DNA of 64,000 bases from Adineta steineri (GCA_905250115.1 CAJNOI010000090.1:62001-126000), one strand, 5' to 3'; positions 12,131 to 24,232 are shown, counted from the stretch's first letter. The notes: generated by a model not told the origin, from the letters alone. Program-made: numbers and translations.

Positions 12131-13267
12131 GGAAAGAACTGTTTTAAAAATGCTTTTAATGATTATATTTATTTCACTTTTCGTCATTTTTGATTTATAA
12201 TATATATTTAGAAATTGTAAACAACAAATTTGTTCTTCTTTCCTTGATAAGTACAAACTCTGTAAAAAACAATGTTGTCTGTAGTAATTATGTTTTCTTT
12301 TCAATAAATCTTATGCGTATTATTATTTTGATTCACTAATCTCGAACAAAAACTTGCATTAATTACACGTTTTTCAATGTTATTCTCGATCTATTACATG
12401 GAAACTATTCGTTTAAAAGATCACACATAGGATGGGTGTGGGTGTGAGTGTGTATTCTTCTCACTCATTACCCACGTCTACACCCTCAAGATCAGATACG
12501 ATCCAAATATATCTGATTACAATTAAATTCGAAATGAAGAAAACGTGAACTAAAGTTTATTGTTTTCATGAAGCAGTAGTAGTTTGTCATTCATACGTAC
12601 ACTCATGACATCTTTCTGCAAAATAGATAAACCGAAAGAAGATATTTTGTAGTGGTGTAAAATTTAATGAATAGAAATAAATCAGATAAGATTCTGACTG
12701 TTGTTCACATTGTGATATAATAGAAATGAAACCTCGTTATTCATAATTCGAATGATTCGTTTCCCGATCTTCATACAGGTTGTTATTCTCTTCATCTATA
12801 ATGTAGGTTTCGTAGCATTGACCAAATCCAATTTTTTATGATGAATATATATAAATCTTGAGTAATCAGTTAGATTGTATTAATTCACTAGCTAATATGG
12901 ACATCACTTTTTAGAGTTTATTTGAGGTATTGTAAACGCATTGTTCGTCCACTTTTAATTTAACAAATTTCTTGTCTATGAACAAGTAAATGTTACTTCG
13001 TTCCGCTGCATCTGTTTATGTTGAGTTAGTATATTACTCAATCGTATAAAGGCGATAACTCAAGTATGTACACAGAAGAAACGATCCATCAGTGGAATCT
13101 AATTCGATTCGATAATATTCCTGCTTTTTATGATAATTAATCAAATTCACAATTGGTTCAATCATTTTTCTGATTCTAAAACACTTGACATTGTCTAAAA
13201 TTGATTCTAATTTTCCTTTGTTTTAGATAAACTTTTTTAAGAACGATATTAACAAATAAAATCATCA
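12131..13267. other. Intergenic region upstream of acyl-CoA ligase
   Basis: AT-rich and contains the hairpin element at 12429-12492. No gene is visible. The promoter of the downstream ligase should lie near its right end. Confidence 0.5.
12429..12492. repeat. Telomere-like hairpin element
   Basis: GGATGGGTGTGGGTGTGAGTGTG on the left pairs with CCCACGTCTACACCCTCAAGAT on the right, with a loop of about 20 nt. Confidence 0.7.
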
Positions 13268-15440
13268 ATGCTACAATCTGTTTTAAAACCGAAAGGACTT
13301 TATACAGTTTCATTCATTCGATTCATTTCACTTACTTATGTAAATCCATCTACTTATAAAGAACGTATTCAACGAATGTATAACGATGGAATAGATGTAA
13401 ATCAACAAACTGTTGAAACTAATCCTACTGAACGTATACGTCGATGTACATTCTTCAAAGATATTGATCTTTATTCATATTATAAAAAAATGTCTCCCAA
13501 TGTACAAACAATTGGTGATGCTCTACATGAAGGTTGTGCTCTTTCAAATGATGGACCATGCGTTGGTTATCTTCCTTCATCGACTAATAATAAATCAATC
13601 GAATGGTTCTCGTATTCGCAAGTAATTGCACAAAGTGAATATGTTGGTTCATATTTATGGAGAAAAACAAAACTTACACCAATGCAATCTAAAGTAGCAA
13701 TTATATCTTCAAATCGACCTGAATATTTATTTGTTGAACAAGGTTGTTATATGTATGGTTTTATTGTGGTTAGTTTGTATACAACTTCTAATGCTGAAGC
13801 AATTTTAAATCTCTTAAAACGAACACAAACTGATGTACTTGTTGTTGATAATTTAGAACGTATTCAATCATGTAAAGATGAATTATTAAATAATGATCAA
13901 ATTAAAGAAATAATTATTATGGATGATGAGAAGTATGATGAACATAGTAAAATTCGATCTTTATCATCAATTTTAAAATCAATGAAGAAGACAGATATAT
14001 GTGAACGACCAACTATCGATCCAGACAGTGTTGCAACATATACTTTAACAAGTGGAACAACAGGTAAGATTTTCATTTCTCTTCCTCTTGATAATTTCAT
14101 AATTAAACTCGTTTTATTCTCCATTTAGGAGAATCTAAACTTGCTATGATATCACATGACAATTTTTTATCATCAACAAGAGGCAATCTTATTCGCTTAG
14201 AAAACGCTAATATGAAAAGACCTTTAACTAATCGACATTGTTCATTTTTACCTATGGCTCATATTTTCGAAAGATTTGTCATCTTACAAATTCTACAACG
14301 TGGAACATCACTAGTATTTTGTCCATCACCTGACAAAGTCGTCGATTATTTATCTATAGTAAAACCGACTCAAGCTTCTGTCGTTCCACGTATTTTTAAT
14401 AAAATCTATGATAGAATTATGACTGATGTTAACAAGAGTCCAATAAAACGATTTCTTGTTCAACAAGCATTACGTGAACAACCACCGTTTCTACCTCGTC
14501 TCGTTTTTGGTAAAGTGAAAAAAATATTTGGTGGCGAATTAAAAGGTATTATTACATCGTCAGCACCACTTAAACCAGATGTTATGCATTTTTTTCGTAT
14601 TGCACTGGATATACCGATTATCGAAGGATATGGACAGACAGAAGCAGGTGGTGGTGGTACTAGTACTCATCCAACTGATATGACATATGGCACGGTTGGT
14701 ACACCATTGCCAACAATGGAAGCAAAACTTATTGATGTACCAGGGACAAATTATCGAAGTGAAAACAATCAAGGTGAGGTTTGTTTTCGTGGACCAAGTG
14801 TTTTTAAAGGTAAATCAAGTATACTTATGTGATGCTTTAAATGTGTTTGTTGCCGTTTCTTGTTTTGATAGGATACTACAACGATGAAGCAAAAACACAA
14901 GAAACTATTGATAAAGATGGTTGGTTACATACCGGTGATGTAGGAGAATGGACAACCAATGGTGCATTACGTATTATTGATCGTGTCAAACATATATTTA
15001 AGTTAAGTCAAGGAAAATATATTGCACCTGAACGTCTCGAAGATGTATACATTCGTTCTCAATGGATTGCACAAATATTTGTTGATGGTATTTCGACTGA
15101 AGAAACTGTTGTTGCTATTGTTATACCAGATGAAGATTATATCCGAAAGCATTTCAAATCAACAACAAACGCTACAACGCTTGCCGAGTGGTGCAAAGAT
15201 GATAAGTTGAAAAAGATAATTTTATCTGATTTAAATCAATTAGCTGAAAAATATAACCTAAAGTCTTATGAAAAGTTGAGTAATATCTATCTCCATTCTG
15301 AATTGTTTTCACAAGACAATGGACTTCTTACAGTAACACTTAAAACAAGACGATCAAATGCACGAAAACATTTTGAATCAATTCTTCAATCATTATACAA
15401 AGTTAGTCCAAACATTACATCTAAAATTACACAGAAATAG
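13268..15440 (+). CDS. Long-chain acyl-CoA synthetase (ACSL-type, ANL superfamily)
   Basis: Three exons (13268-14063, 14129-14809, 14872-15440) give 681 aa, the normal length for ACSL enzymes. The AMP-binding P-loop is YTLTSGTTGESKLAMISH, interrupted by intron 1 after TSGTTG. Later motifs are FLPMAHIFER, IIEGYGQTEAGGG, the adenylate hinge GWLHTGDVGEW and IIDRVKHIFKLSQGKYIAPE. Family role: ATP-dependent activation of long-chain fatty acids to acyl-CoA, usually at ER, mitochondrial or peroxisomal membranes. Oddity: the usual Pro and Gly after the P-loop (TTGxPKG) are replaced by Glu and Leu here, although the Lys is kept. All other signatures are intact, so it is probably active. The N-terminus has a weak hydrophobic stretch that could act as an anchor. 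Confidence 0.9.
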
Positions 15441-16366
15441 TGTATGTTGGAACAGATCTTACTGTAATCATTCAACTCCTATTGTTCTGTTATTTTATTT
15501 TTTTTATTGTAGTTTTTATTAATTTTGATTATTATAAAGAAATAGATATGGATTGTAAACAACTGTTATACTATACTCTTAAATAAGATCTTTTGTGGCA
15601 AAAATTGATCATAATTATTTGCTGAACTCAATAAATGACTTATTCTGGCTCATTCTAAATACATTTGGGAAGTTTTGAATTACTACAAGAATTGAAATTA
15701 TCTTGAGGGTGGGGGTGATTGACAAATTTTAAACCTACCTACATCCCATCCACGCTTTTTTAAAATAAACGAGTTTTGATATTCAATTAACTATATTTTT
15801 GTTATATTTAAATTAAACTGAAGCTTACAAATATTTTATATGAGACAACAAAAAACAAATTTTTTATTTAAAAAACTCGATTATTAAGAAGATTGATTAG
15901 AGAATAGATCAATTGTAGGAGATAGATTTTTAGTGTAAAGTGTTTATACCATTGAGAGAGTGTGTCTGTCATATATCGATTGTTCGTTTGGATGTTGTTC
16001 ATAGCTTTGAAAAAAGAAGAAAAAGCTTTCAGTTAAATGTAAAATTAGTCAAATTTGTTATTTAATTTATAGTATTTTTTAAAAATTAAGGTAGTTGAAC
16101 TTGATTTGCCTGAATTATACGATGAATCTTATGATTTTAATTATATGAACTTATACTAGATAATTTTTAATGAAAGCTTATCTATATTTTAATGTATTAA
16201 ATGTTTTCAGCGATGTTGGTTTGAAAAAAACTACATTACTACCTGGAGCAGGGTTTCTAATAGAAATCTAAAACAAAATGTATATGTACATTTTATTTTT
16301 CTTAGCCAAGTGTATGTGTACATCTTGTTTTCGTATGACAAGTGTATCAAAGTGTATACACTTGAC
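15441..16366. other. Intergenic region downstream of acyl-CoA ligase
   Basis: AT-rich, with one hairpin element at 15701-15758 and no gene. Near 16300-16366 several AAGTGTA-type words cluster just before the transposon insertion. Confidence 0.5.
15701..15758. repeat. Telomere-like hairpin element (decayed)
   Basis: TCTTGAGGGTGGGGGTG on the left and a weakened right arm CATCCCATCCACGC. The left boundary word CTTGAGGG is intact. Confidence 0.55.
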
Positions 16367-17502
16367 TAGTGGCGTAACAAGAAATTTAAGGGTGATGGGG
16401 CTCAGCTCCAAAACCAGAAATGGACAAGTTAGTTCGAAAAATGACGAACTCAATTTAACTCAATTCCATTCATTAACCTAGTTGAATTGAATTGAGTACA
16501 ACTATTTAGTATGACTGAATTGAATTGAATTGAAAAAAGTTTCAAAGAGTAGTGATTGAATCGAAATTAACTCAAAAAGAATCGAAAATTATTTTTCGGA
16601 AAACAAAATTCAAATAATAAAAGTAATCAAATGTCTAGTCCTTGTTTCGATTTATTTTGTAATTTCTGTCTACATCTTTCATATCTAGTTAATGAATCAC
16701 ATGTGCATTTACCTATATCTATCAGAGCTGAGCAACTCAATTCAATTGAGTTGCATAGAGAATTTTTTAAGATGACTCAATTTGAATTAAGTTGAGTTGA
16801 AAAAAATATACATAATCAATGAATTCAGTTGAATGGAATTTTTGCTATGACTGAATTGAATTGAAGTGAGATGAATTTTGGAAAATTTTTAGTGGACGCG
16901 AATTGAGTTGAATTAAATTCAAAAGTTTTTTTCACGAATTGAATTGAATTAATTCACTTTTTTCTGCTGAGTTGCCTAACTCTGCCCAAAACTGTCTAGT
17001 CTTTTGGATTTTTTGATTGTGAAGTTTAGTAACTAAAAAAGCTTATCAGCGCAGCCGCGTTGGGGCTAAAAATGTGGAACTCACGTATGTTCGCATCAAA
17101 ATATCTGATCATGTTTAGGCGCTTTGTCTTCTTTTTTCGCTCAAATTTAGTTAATTTATAGCTAGTTTTGACAATTTTTGGTTATTTATATTAAATTTGC
17201 GACAGTATATAGCTATTTTTAGCGATTTGTCATTATTTTCATAAAAATTCCCGCAATATATAGCCATTTTCGTTATTTTTTTTATTAAATTTGTAGTAAT
17301 TTATGGCTATTTTTAATGATTTTTGCGTATTTTTATTGAATTTGGGGGGGGGGGGAGGGGAACTGGGAAACTTGAGCTTAAAATTTACACTCACGATTTT
17401 CTTCGAAAACTTACATGAGTTCCACAAAATCCGGGTGATGAGACTTAAACACTCGGTGATGGGGTTAAGCCCTATCTGCCCCTCCCCCCGGTTACGCCAC
17501 TA
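16367..17502. mobile_element. Non-autonomous hAT-type DNA transposon
   Basis: Ends TAGTGGCGTAAC (16367-16378) and GTTACGCCACTA (17491-17502) are exact 12-nt inverted repeats. Identical 8-nt flanks CACTTGAC lie at 16359-16366 and 17503-17510. An 8-bp target duplication with a GTGGCGTA-type terminus is characteristic of the hAT superfamily. The 1,136-nt interior has no transposase and carries poly-G, TTGAATTGAA-rich tracts and a nested element. Confidence 0.88.
16723..16984. mobile_element. Short inverted-repeat element nested in the hAT element
   Basis: Left end CAGAGCTGAGCAACTCA and right end TGAGTTGCCTAACTCTG are imperfect inverted repeats. The 262-nt interior is dominated by TTGAATTGAA repeats. 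The same repeat type occurs at about 16440-16600, outside its boundary. No target duplication was found, so the limits are tentative. Confidence 0.5.
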
Positions 17503-17879
17503 CACTTGACGTTTAACACAAAATAAAGAAGTGAAAAATAGAAGAATGTTCATGCCTTTCTTTCGTAGAACAATTAAACAATAGTAGATGAACAAATACA
17601 CAATAAATTCGAACACAATTATCTTTTCAAGATACGAATGATAATTTGTATCAAAAAAGGTCACAATGTTTCATTGCTTAGGCATAACTTTTGAAATTCA
17701 TATTATTCTTGAAAATCCTCAGAATTAGAAGCAAAGTGTTATTTTATCAAACAAAGTGTATTTCGTACACTCTACTTTTTAGGATAAGTGTACCGCAGCG
17801 TGTATTTCAAGAGGAGCAAGTGTTCCGTACATTTCGATTATGCTTGGTACACTTGCTATTAGAAACACTGACCTGGAGT

Positions 17880-18500
17880 TGTAAGCTGAGTTCCTAATAC
17901 AACCATTGCTTCTTGAGCATCGTCAGAAAATTCAAAATGAATATATGATAAAAGAGCCAATATAATAGAAAAAAATTCTAATGCTGGATTTTTCTTGTTG
18001 TCAATTATATAAACATTCGGAGTCATCATTATTGATTTAGGTTTTAATGGTCATGGATTAAATCTTTCGAAAAGAGCATCGATATGACGATACCATTTTA
18101 TTTAAATTCCAATTGCTGTTCGATTATTTGCCTAATAGGAGTTACCTAGAAAAAAAAGATAGGCTTTTAAAATACTATCAAAGACATCGTATTAAACTAC
18201 TGTTTGCACATTGATGTTAATGTAGATGACTTCTTAAATTGTCGTACATGTAAATCACCATTGTACAATTTAATTCATAAATGAACGATTGTTGAGATGT
18301 TGTGGTTGTTAAATACAAAGAATAATCGGTACACATTTTGTATGAATCTTATTTGCTAATGCACGTTCATTACAATAATCTGCTAAACTTGTAGAAAAGT
18401 ATTCTTTAAGTCATAAAATGTCACTTAGTTGTACACCTTGTTCGAGGTTATTATAAAACCGTTCAGCAGTAATAGTTGTACGAGAAGGAGGTATCTAATA
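17880..18500 (-). pseudogene. Decayed coding relic of unknown family
   Basis: On the minus strand, stretches read as protein-like in shifting frames (for example NPALEFFSIILALLSYIHF and AERFYNNLEQGVQLSDI) but are broken by stops. They carry normal-looking amino-acid use over about 600 nt, unlike the surrounding AT-rich DNA. The family is not recognised. It could be an old host gene or a transposon protein fragment. Confidence 0.35.
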
Positions 18501-18940
18501 ATCGACAAAACCATTATATATTAAAGAAACTGGTAAGATAATATATATAAATCAATAATGAAAGAGAGGGAGAAAAGAAGATGTAGAATGTAAATAACCT
18601 AAAAATAGAAATGTTAAATAAAATCGCCATAGAGAAAAATACTTCTCGTGTATATATCACACAACGATGTTACTAAGTGCACTTTCTTAACAGCTATTTT
18701 ACTTCACTTATTTTCTTCGTAGTTCCGTTTAGTTTGACTGGAGAAATGTCGAACCGAACAAAAAAAACATTTCTTCATCATTTCATACATCAAATTCGAT
18801 GACATTCTAAATCGTGAACCCCATATAAATACTAGAGAGTCATATAAAATGAATGATTATGTGTTGTTATACACCTGAGAACTAAAACAACAATCAGAAC
18901 CTAGCTACATATCGTTTATTGTGTATTATAAGATAGTTTC

Positions 18941-19010
18941 TTTTGAGGGTGAGTGTAGGTGTGGGTATGAGACAGATACAGTATACACACCCACACCCAC
19001 ACCCTGTCAA
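18941..19010. repeat. Telomere-like hairpin element
   Basis: TTGAGGGTGAGTGTAGGTGTGG on the left and CACACCCACACCCACACCCT on the right, one of the clearest right arms in the family. It lies 5' of the papain-like peptidase gene. Confidence 0.72.
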
Positions 19011-19529
19011 TCGTTTCTTAATGAAAGTAAAACGAATAATAACTTGAGGGTGTAAGTATTTCTTCTTTATCTTCAGTGACATACTCATCCAGTAACATAC
19101 ACAGTTGCGTTTTCATCGCAATAGAACACATGAGTGTTGCTTTTTCGTATATAATATGTGTCATAGAAAAAGAACGAGTAAAATAAAAAATTACTACGTA
19201 ATAAAGATAAGATAAAAACGCCTTTTTACGTCGTAAACAAATCAACTTATAAATAAAATGCAAAATGAAACCGACAGTTGAATATTTCGTTAATTTTCTT
19301 TATTTATCCTTTCATTTTAATTATTTGATTGTGGTGAGTATTATATATTCAACTGATTTTTATAGACGAAAAACTAAAATGTCAACCACATAATACATAA
19401 ATCAAGAAAAGATTTTTTAAAACTATTCTACTTTTCATCCTAATAGAAAAATATAAATCAACATCTCTAGCTACAGTTGACATATTAAATTTTATTTTTG
19501 TGCTAGATAAAAATTTTGAATCGAAAAAC

Positions 19530-20891
19530 ATGAAATTAAAGACATTTTTGATCAGTCATGATAAAACTCGAAAATACCGTCTTAATGGTGTTAGACCATC
19601 TACTCGTCTACCCAACAAAGAAACATTGTGTCATGTCTTTCGTGATCATATGATTTATACTTCTGATCAGTTACCACCTAAAACTGACCTTCGAAAACAT
19701 CTGACACCAATCGAAGATCAATCGAAAATTGGTAGTTGGTAAGAAATAAAGACAGAAAGATTAGAAGATTGTAAATCGATTTATCAAACTTTCATATCTT
19801 TAGTTCTAGAACTAATAGATATGTTTCATTAAAATGTATCATTATCACAATAAGATCTTTTATAGAATTTTAAGGAAAAAAAGTTTGATAGATTTATTTA
19901 CGACGTTAGAACTTTTTTATTTAAAATTAAAATCCTTTTTTTATTTACATCAGCACAGCGAATTGTTTAGCTGGTAATAAATTCTTTCTCTATCTCTCTT
20001 TCTTTATATTTGATTCATGTTATTCACTATTAGGAGCATATGAATATTTGACAAAAAAAGAAACTGATGATAATATTAATGTGAGTCGTTTATTTATTTA
20101 TTATAATGGTCGTATCAAAGAGAATCCTAATCAACATGATGTAACAGATTCAGGATGTACAATGACATGTATTATTGAAGCAGTTGAAGAATCTGGAACT
20201 TGTCTTGAGTCGATCTGGCCATATGACATTGCAAAAGTTAATATGCATCCGAATGATCAAGCTTATCAACAAGCAAAACCGCATAAAATTACACAAGCAT
20301 TTCAAATCAATATCGATTTACATGAAATGAGATCTTGTTTAGCACATGGTTTTCCATTTGCATTTGGTTTGAAACTTTTTTCAACATTTGATCAAGCAGC
20401 TCGTTCTGGTGTTGTACCGACACCAAGTAAATTCGATCTTAATCGACAATCAGATGGCAAGTATGTTTTCTCTAAATAATGTTTACAAAATAAATGTCGA
20501 TTTTTTTAGTCATGCTCTCTTAGCTGTAGGTTATAGTGATCAATCGCAATCATTTATTGTTCGAAATTCATGGGGAAACGAATGGGTGAGATATATTTAT
20601 ATAATATATTTTATCATCTTTGTTTTATTTCGATAATTGTAACCTCTACGTTTCTTTCCACAGGGAGATAAAGGATACTGTTATATTCCATATGATTATA
20701 TCACAAATTCTGATCTTTGTTTTGATGTTTGGACTGTTCGAAAAGTGGATACAGCTCATTTTGGTCAAGATCATTGGGATCATGATGACTCAATTGATTA
20801 CAGAAAAATAGACAGTGTTGATAATAATAACAACGACAATGATGATAATAATAATCCTACAATCGAAGATTTAGAAGATGATGATCAATGA
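19530..20891 (+). CDS. Papain-family (C1A) cysteine peptidase without signal or prodomain
   Basis: Five exons (19530-19738, 19954-19973, 20034-20460, 20510-20585, 20664-20891) give 319 aa. The start is the ATG at 19530; the frame is open slightly further upstream but without ATG. The catalytic triad is visible: Cys in DQSKIGSCTANCLAGAYEY, His in NHALLAVGYS and Asn in VRNSWGNEWGDKGYCYIP. The Cys codon is split by intron 1 (TG|C), and exon 2 is a 20-nt micro-exon. There is no signal peptide or inhibitory propeptide, as in the bacterial-type C1 peptidases also found in protists and rotifers. The C-terminal 40 residues are an Asn/Asp-rich acidic tail. A cytosolic location is inferred. Confidence 0.86.
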
Positions 20892-21080
20892 AATAAACAT
20901 TTGAACAAATCATTTTTAACATTTACATAAAACTATACCATGCAAATAAACATTCATTTTCTGTAATAAATATTTTGTTAGATAGAAATTCTATTCGTAG
21001 CTAACATCTTCTCTGTTTATTCATGACTATCAACCGGCTATATCTAGGATAGTTGATCACACACCCCATAGGAAACTACA

Positions 21081-21142
21081 GTGCGGATGTGGGTGTTGAT
21101 GTGACTATGAGTATTACATCCATCGCACATCCACAACCGTAC
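21081..21142. repeat. Telomere-like hairpin element
   Basis: GTGCGGATGTGGGTGTTGATGT on the left and ACATCCATCGCACATCCACA on the right. Confidence 0.6.
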
Positions 21143-21237
21143 TAATTGATGATAGTAAAATGATTATGAGGTGACATATTCGTTTCATTGAATTTATATT
21201 TTCACTCAATTTCGAAAGGTCATCATCTCAATTAAAA

Positions 21238-21352
21238 TCTTGAGGGTGGGTGTGGATTTCTATTAAGCAAGCAGAGATTCACTGATACCCACATCCATCT
21301 TGAGTGTGTGGGATTCTCTTTCTCAATCGTGCATTTCACCCACGCACTCAAC
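21238..21352. repeat. Two abutting telomere-like hairpin elements
   Basis: The first (21238-21300) runs from TCTTGAGGGTGGGTGTGG to ACCCACATCCATCTTGA. Its last bases begin the second (21298-21352), CTTGAGTGTGTGGG to CCCACGCACTCAA. They appear back to back with a shared boundary. Confidence 0.65.
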
Positions 21353-21482
21353 ATGATTTGTGTGATCAATATGCAATCGAATTGATGATAATATATTATC
21401 AAGTGAACATAATTTTATTTAAACTTAACCATTAATCACAAATCAATCAAATATAGATATTACTTTTGTTTTTTTTCTTAAT

Positions 21483-22461
21483 TTATTTCCGAATACATTG
21501 TGTATTTGCAGTAAGAGCAGGTGGACATGTAACTTTCTTAAAACTCATTGATGGATTATCAGCATTTTTAAACCAATCAAATCGCCAAAAACATCCTGCT
21601 CGAATACTAGCTGGAAGTTTATCACAATCTGATCGTGTTCTTACACCGCCATAACGATCACCCCATGAATATGAACCAATAAATTGACTTGAACATCCAT
21701 CAAAAAGACCTACGCCACCACCCGGCATTTGAAGATCAAAATGATTTTTACCCAAATCACCACCTGTGTTTGTTACTTGAACAATTAATTCTTTACCAAT
21801 AACTGGACCCGATGTAAATAGTAATGAATAACAAGCACAACACCAGTCTGATTCTCGTTGATTCTTAATCAAATACATTTATATACATAAACTTATTTGA
21901 AAACAAAGAATTACATACAGTAATATAAGCAGCTGCATAACCATAGGAAAGAGAAGAACTAACATTCCATGGTTGTTGATTACTACACATATATGCACTA
22001 CCACCATTACAACCTGATTGAGCATTGACATCAACAGATGTAAAACCATCACGTGCACAAGTCTTTACAGGATTTGTAACAGATGCTTTACCTCCCCAAC
22101 CACAACTTGCTTTACAACAATCCCAATAACGAGTTGTAACACCATGTTGACGACTGTCATCAACAGCAACAGATGGTGACTGTGTTGTTTTAATAGTAGT
22201 AGGACTACTTGAACTTGATGAATCAGATGATGGTAAACATTGTGAATAATAATCATTACCAAATGTACATGTTGATCCACTACAACATTGTGTTGAACCT
22301 GTCCATTCTTTTCCACCACATTGTCCATACAGAGCTGCACATGGTGCTAAAGGAATAATTGAAAATGATTCTATGTTATAGACTGTTTTTAAAGAAATTA
22401 TCCTACTTGCTCGTGGCAGATTTAATAAACTAATAAGTAGAATAATGATAATTTTAAACAT
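21483..22461 (-). CDS. Secreted GH45 endoglucanase with N-terminal CBM1
   Basis: Three exons (22461-22407, 22346-21919, 21863-21483) give 287 aa. The order is signal peptide, CBM1 ([17 protein letters not shown]... YYSQCL), Ser/Thr-rich linker, then the GH45 catalytic domain. GH45 signatures are [13 protein letters not shown] with the catalytic Asp, the Cys-rich CARDG and CCACY segments, and [17 protein letters not shown] with the second Asp. The 60-nt first intron is a multiple of three and open in frame, so the gene can also be read through it; splicing puts the CBM directly after the signal peptide. Family role: hydrolysis of beta-1,4-glucan. The CBM1-linker-GH45 architecture is fungal, so horizontal acquisition is probable. 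It may serve digestion of plant or algal cell walls. Confidence 0.92.
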
Positions 22462-23764
22462 TTGTCGTTTTATCTACAATAAAAATATTGATAATTTCTA
22501 TTACTTTTAGCCTTCGACGAGTATCTGCTTATTGTTGACGATGGATATAAAATATCGTTTTCTTTCAAATTTCGAATTAATTGCATTTTTTTCGTATTTC
22601 GTACTTGTGTTAAGCCTTTATAAGTTTTTTTGAAGAATATACTTAAAGAAAAATAATCGTCCTCTTCCATTTCAATTTTCGATTAAGTGCAGTTAAGCAT
22701 CAAATTTAAGACGATATCAATTGATAAAAACAATAAAGAATGACGCTGTTTGCGAAGCTTAGAGGCACGAGTCAGCCAAGATTGAGGGTGTAGCATTATC
22801 TTTTTTAAAAAATCTAAGAAGATTTGCCGGTTTTGTTGAGCAAAAAACAAAGAAATTTTCAGAGATTGGGCTGGTGTGTGTTACACCTCCGACACACCTC
22901 TCCTCCAGTCGCGCCATCCCTGATAATACCTATCTTGAGAGGATGTATAAAAGAACCCCATCAGTATATTTATCACGATTTTAATAATATACTACTTGTC
23001 AAATTTGTTCTTTCATTCCGTAGCCTTGTTTTTTCTTTATAATATCTGAAAAAAAGTTCAATTGGTCGATGATTTATTTCCTCGCACGATATTTAGATTT
23101 AAAAAAGGTCTTAGATACTGATGATGATAACAATACGAATAAAACAAAAAAGTAGCCAATTGAACATGATTACTGTATGATAGTTTCGAATGCAACTGAA
23201 GTAGCTTATTATATAACTTATAACATTCATATCTTCTGTGAAGTTTTTGCTCGAGAAATGTTTCCTTTAAATCATTATATGAAAACGATTTTCAACTGTG
23301 ATGTACATTCTTATTTATTTTTATTTGCCTAAAAATTGTTTTGTTTTGTCGATTGAATATGATGAAAGTTGAATACAGAAAATATCAGTTTATTTGCAGA
23401 ACATATGCTTTTCTATTGCTACGACATAGTCAAATATTAATTATTTGAAATATGTGATTACATTTTTGAATTATTTGAATGAACAAGAGATAGCTTGACA
23501 GTTTTTTTTTATTAAAAACAAGACAAATATTAATGCAACATATATTTATTTTCTAAGGTAGATATTAATGTTGATGTAGTGAATTAGATAATTTTTCTAG
23601 AAAAAAAAATAGTTTTTTAGTCTTTTCTAGACGATTTCATATTACAGAAGAGAAATATTTTTTTGTAAGAGAGCACAACATTTTCTAAACATTAAGTCGT
23701 AAAAGATTAACAATAAAACGTTTATAGTTTCTTTTCAGATAAAATTTTCATCGTGATCATCAAT
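22462..23764. other. Intergenic region with a dispersed repeat copy
   Basis: Holds repeat copy A (22786-22922). The remainder is AT-rich with poly-T runs and no supportable gene. A TTTTCAG just before the dispanin start suggests a 5'-UTR intron. Confidence 0.45.
22786..22922 (+). repeat. Dispersed repeat, copy A (transposon end)
   Basis: About 135 nt from GGGTGTAGCATTATCTTT to GTCGCGCCATCCCTG. It matches copy B at 24446-24575 in the same orientation with moderate divergence. The terminal GCGCCAYCCCTG resembles a hAT-type end. Confidence 0.75.
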
Positions 23765-24232
23765 ATGAACGACAAACAATTAAGCGACACAAATAATCGT
23801 GATCAAAAACAAGCAGGAGCGGATAATGTTGTAATGCATCAACCACCACCGACTGCTACTCATACTATGACTGGAAATATCACAAAATCTTGTCAACCTC
23901 AACCGGTACTTATCTATCAAATTCCACATCATGCACCGGTCATGATGAACCATGGAATAAATATGAATCCTACAATGACACCACAGATAATGGTTATCCC
24001 AGACTACAAATCATGGTCAATTTTCAATATTTTATGTTGTTGTTTCATACTTGGTATTTTTGCTTGTATAAAGTCTGGAAAAGTAAGAAACAACAAAATG
24101 TGTGGAAATCTCCAAGGTGCATTGCAAGCATCAAGATCTGCTAAAATTCTCAATATTTTTTCTACACTTATTGGCTTGATTATTATAGTTACTTTCTCTA
24201 TTCTTACAGCTACTAAAACAATTATAATTTGA
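23765..24232 (+). CDS. Dispanin / CD225-domain small membrane protein
   Basis: 155 aa from the ATG at 23765. The N-terminal half is Pro/Met/Asn/Gln-rich and cytoplasmic-like. The CD225 domain follows: PDYKSWSIFNILCCC, then a first membrane segment, SGKVRNNK, GALQASRSAKILNIF and a second hydrophobic helix to the end. This is the invariant layout of the family that includes IFITM, PRRT2 and TMEM233 (re-entrant helix with conserved Cys pair, short KVR loop, TM2). Function within the family varies from membrane-fusion control to synaptic roles, so none is assigned. Intronless coding region. It is flanked by two direct repeat copies. Confidence 0.82.
   Translation: MNDKQLSDTNNRDQKQAGADNVVMHQPPPTATHTMTGNITKSCQPQPVLIYQIPHHAPVMMNHGINMNPTMTPQIMVIPDYKSWSIFNILCCCFILGIFACIKSGKVRNNKMCGNLQGALQASRSAKILNIFSTLIGLIIIVTFSILTATKTIII

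Larger units (their letters stand above)
20892..21482. other. Intergenic region packed with hairpin elements
   Basis: Separates two convergent genes. It contains TGTGGG-type elements at 21081-21142 and a tandem pair at 21238-21352; otherwise AT-rich with no gene. Confidence 0.55.
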
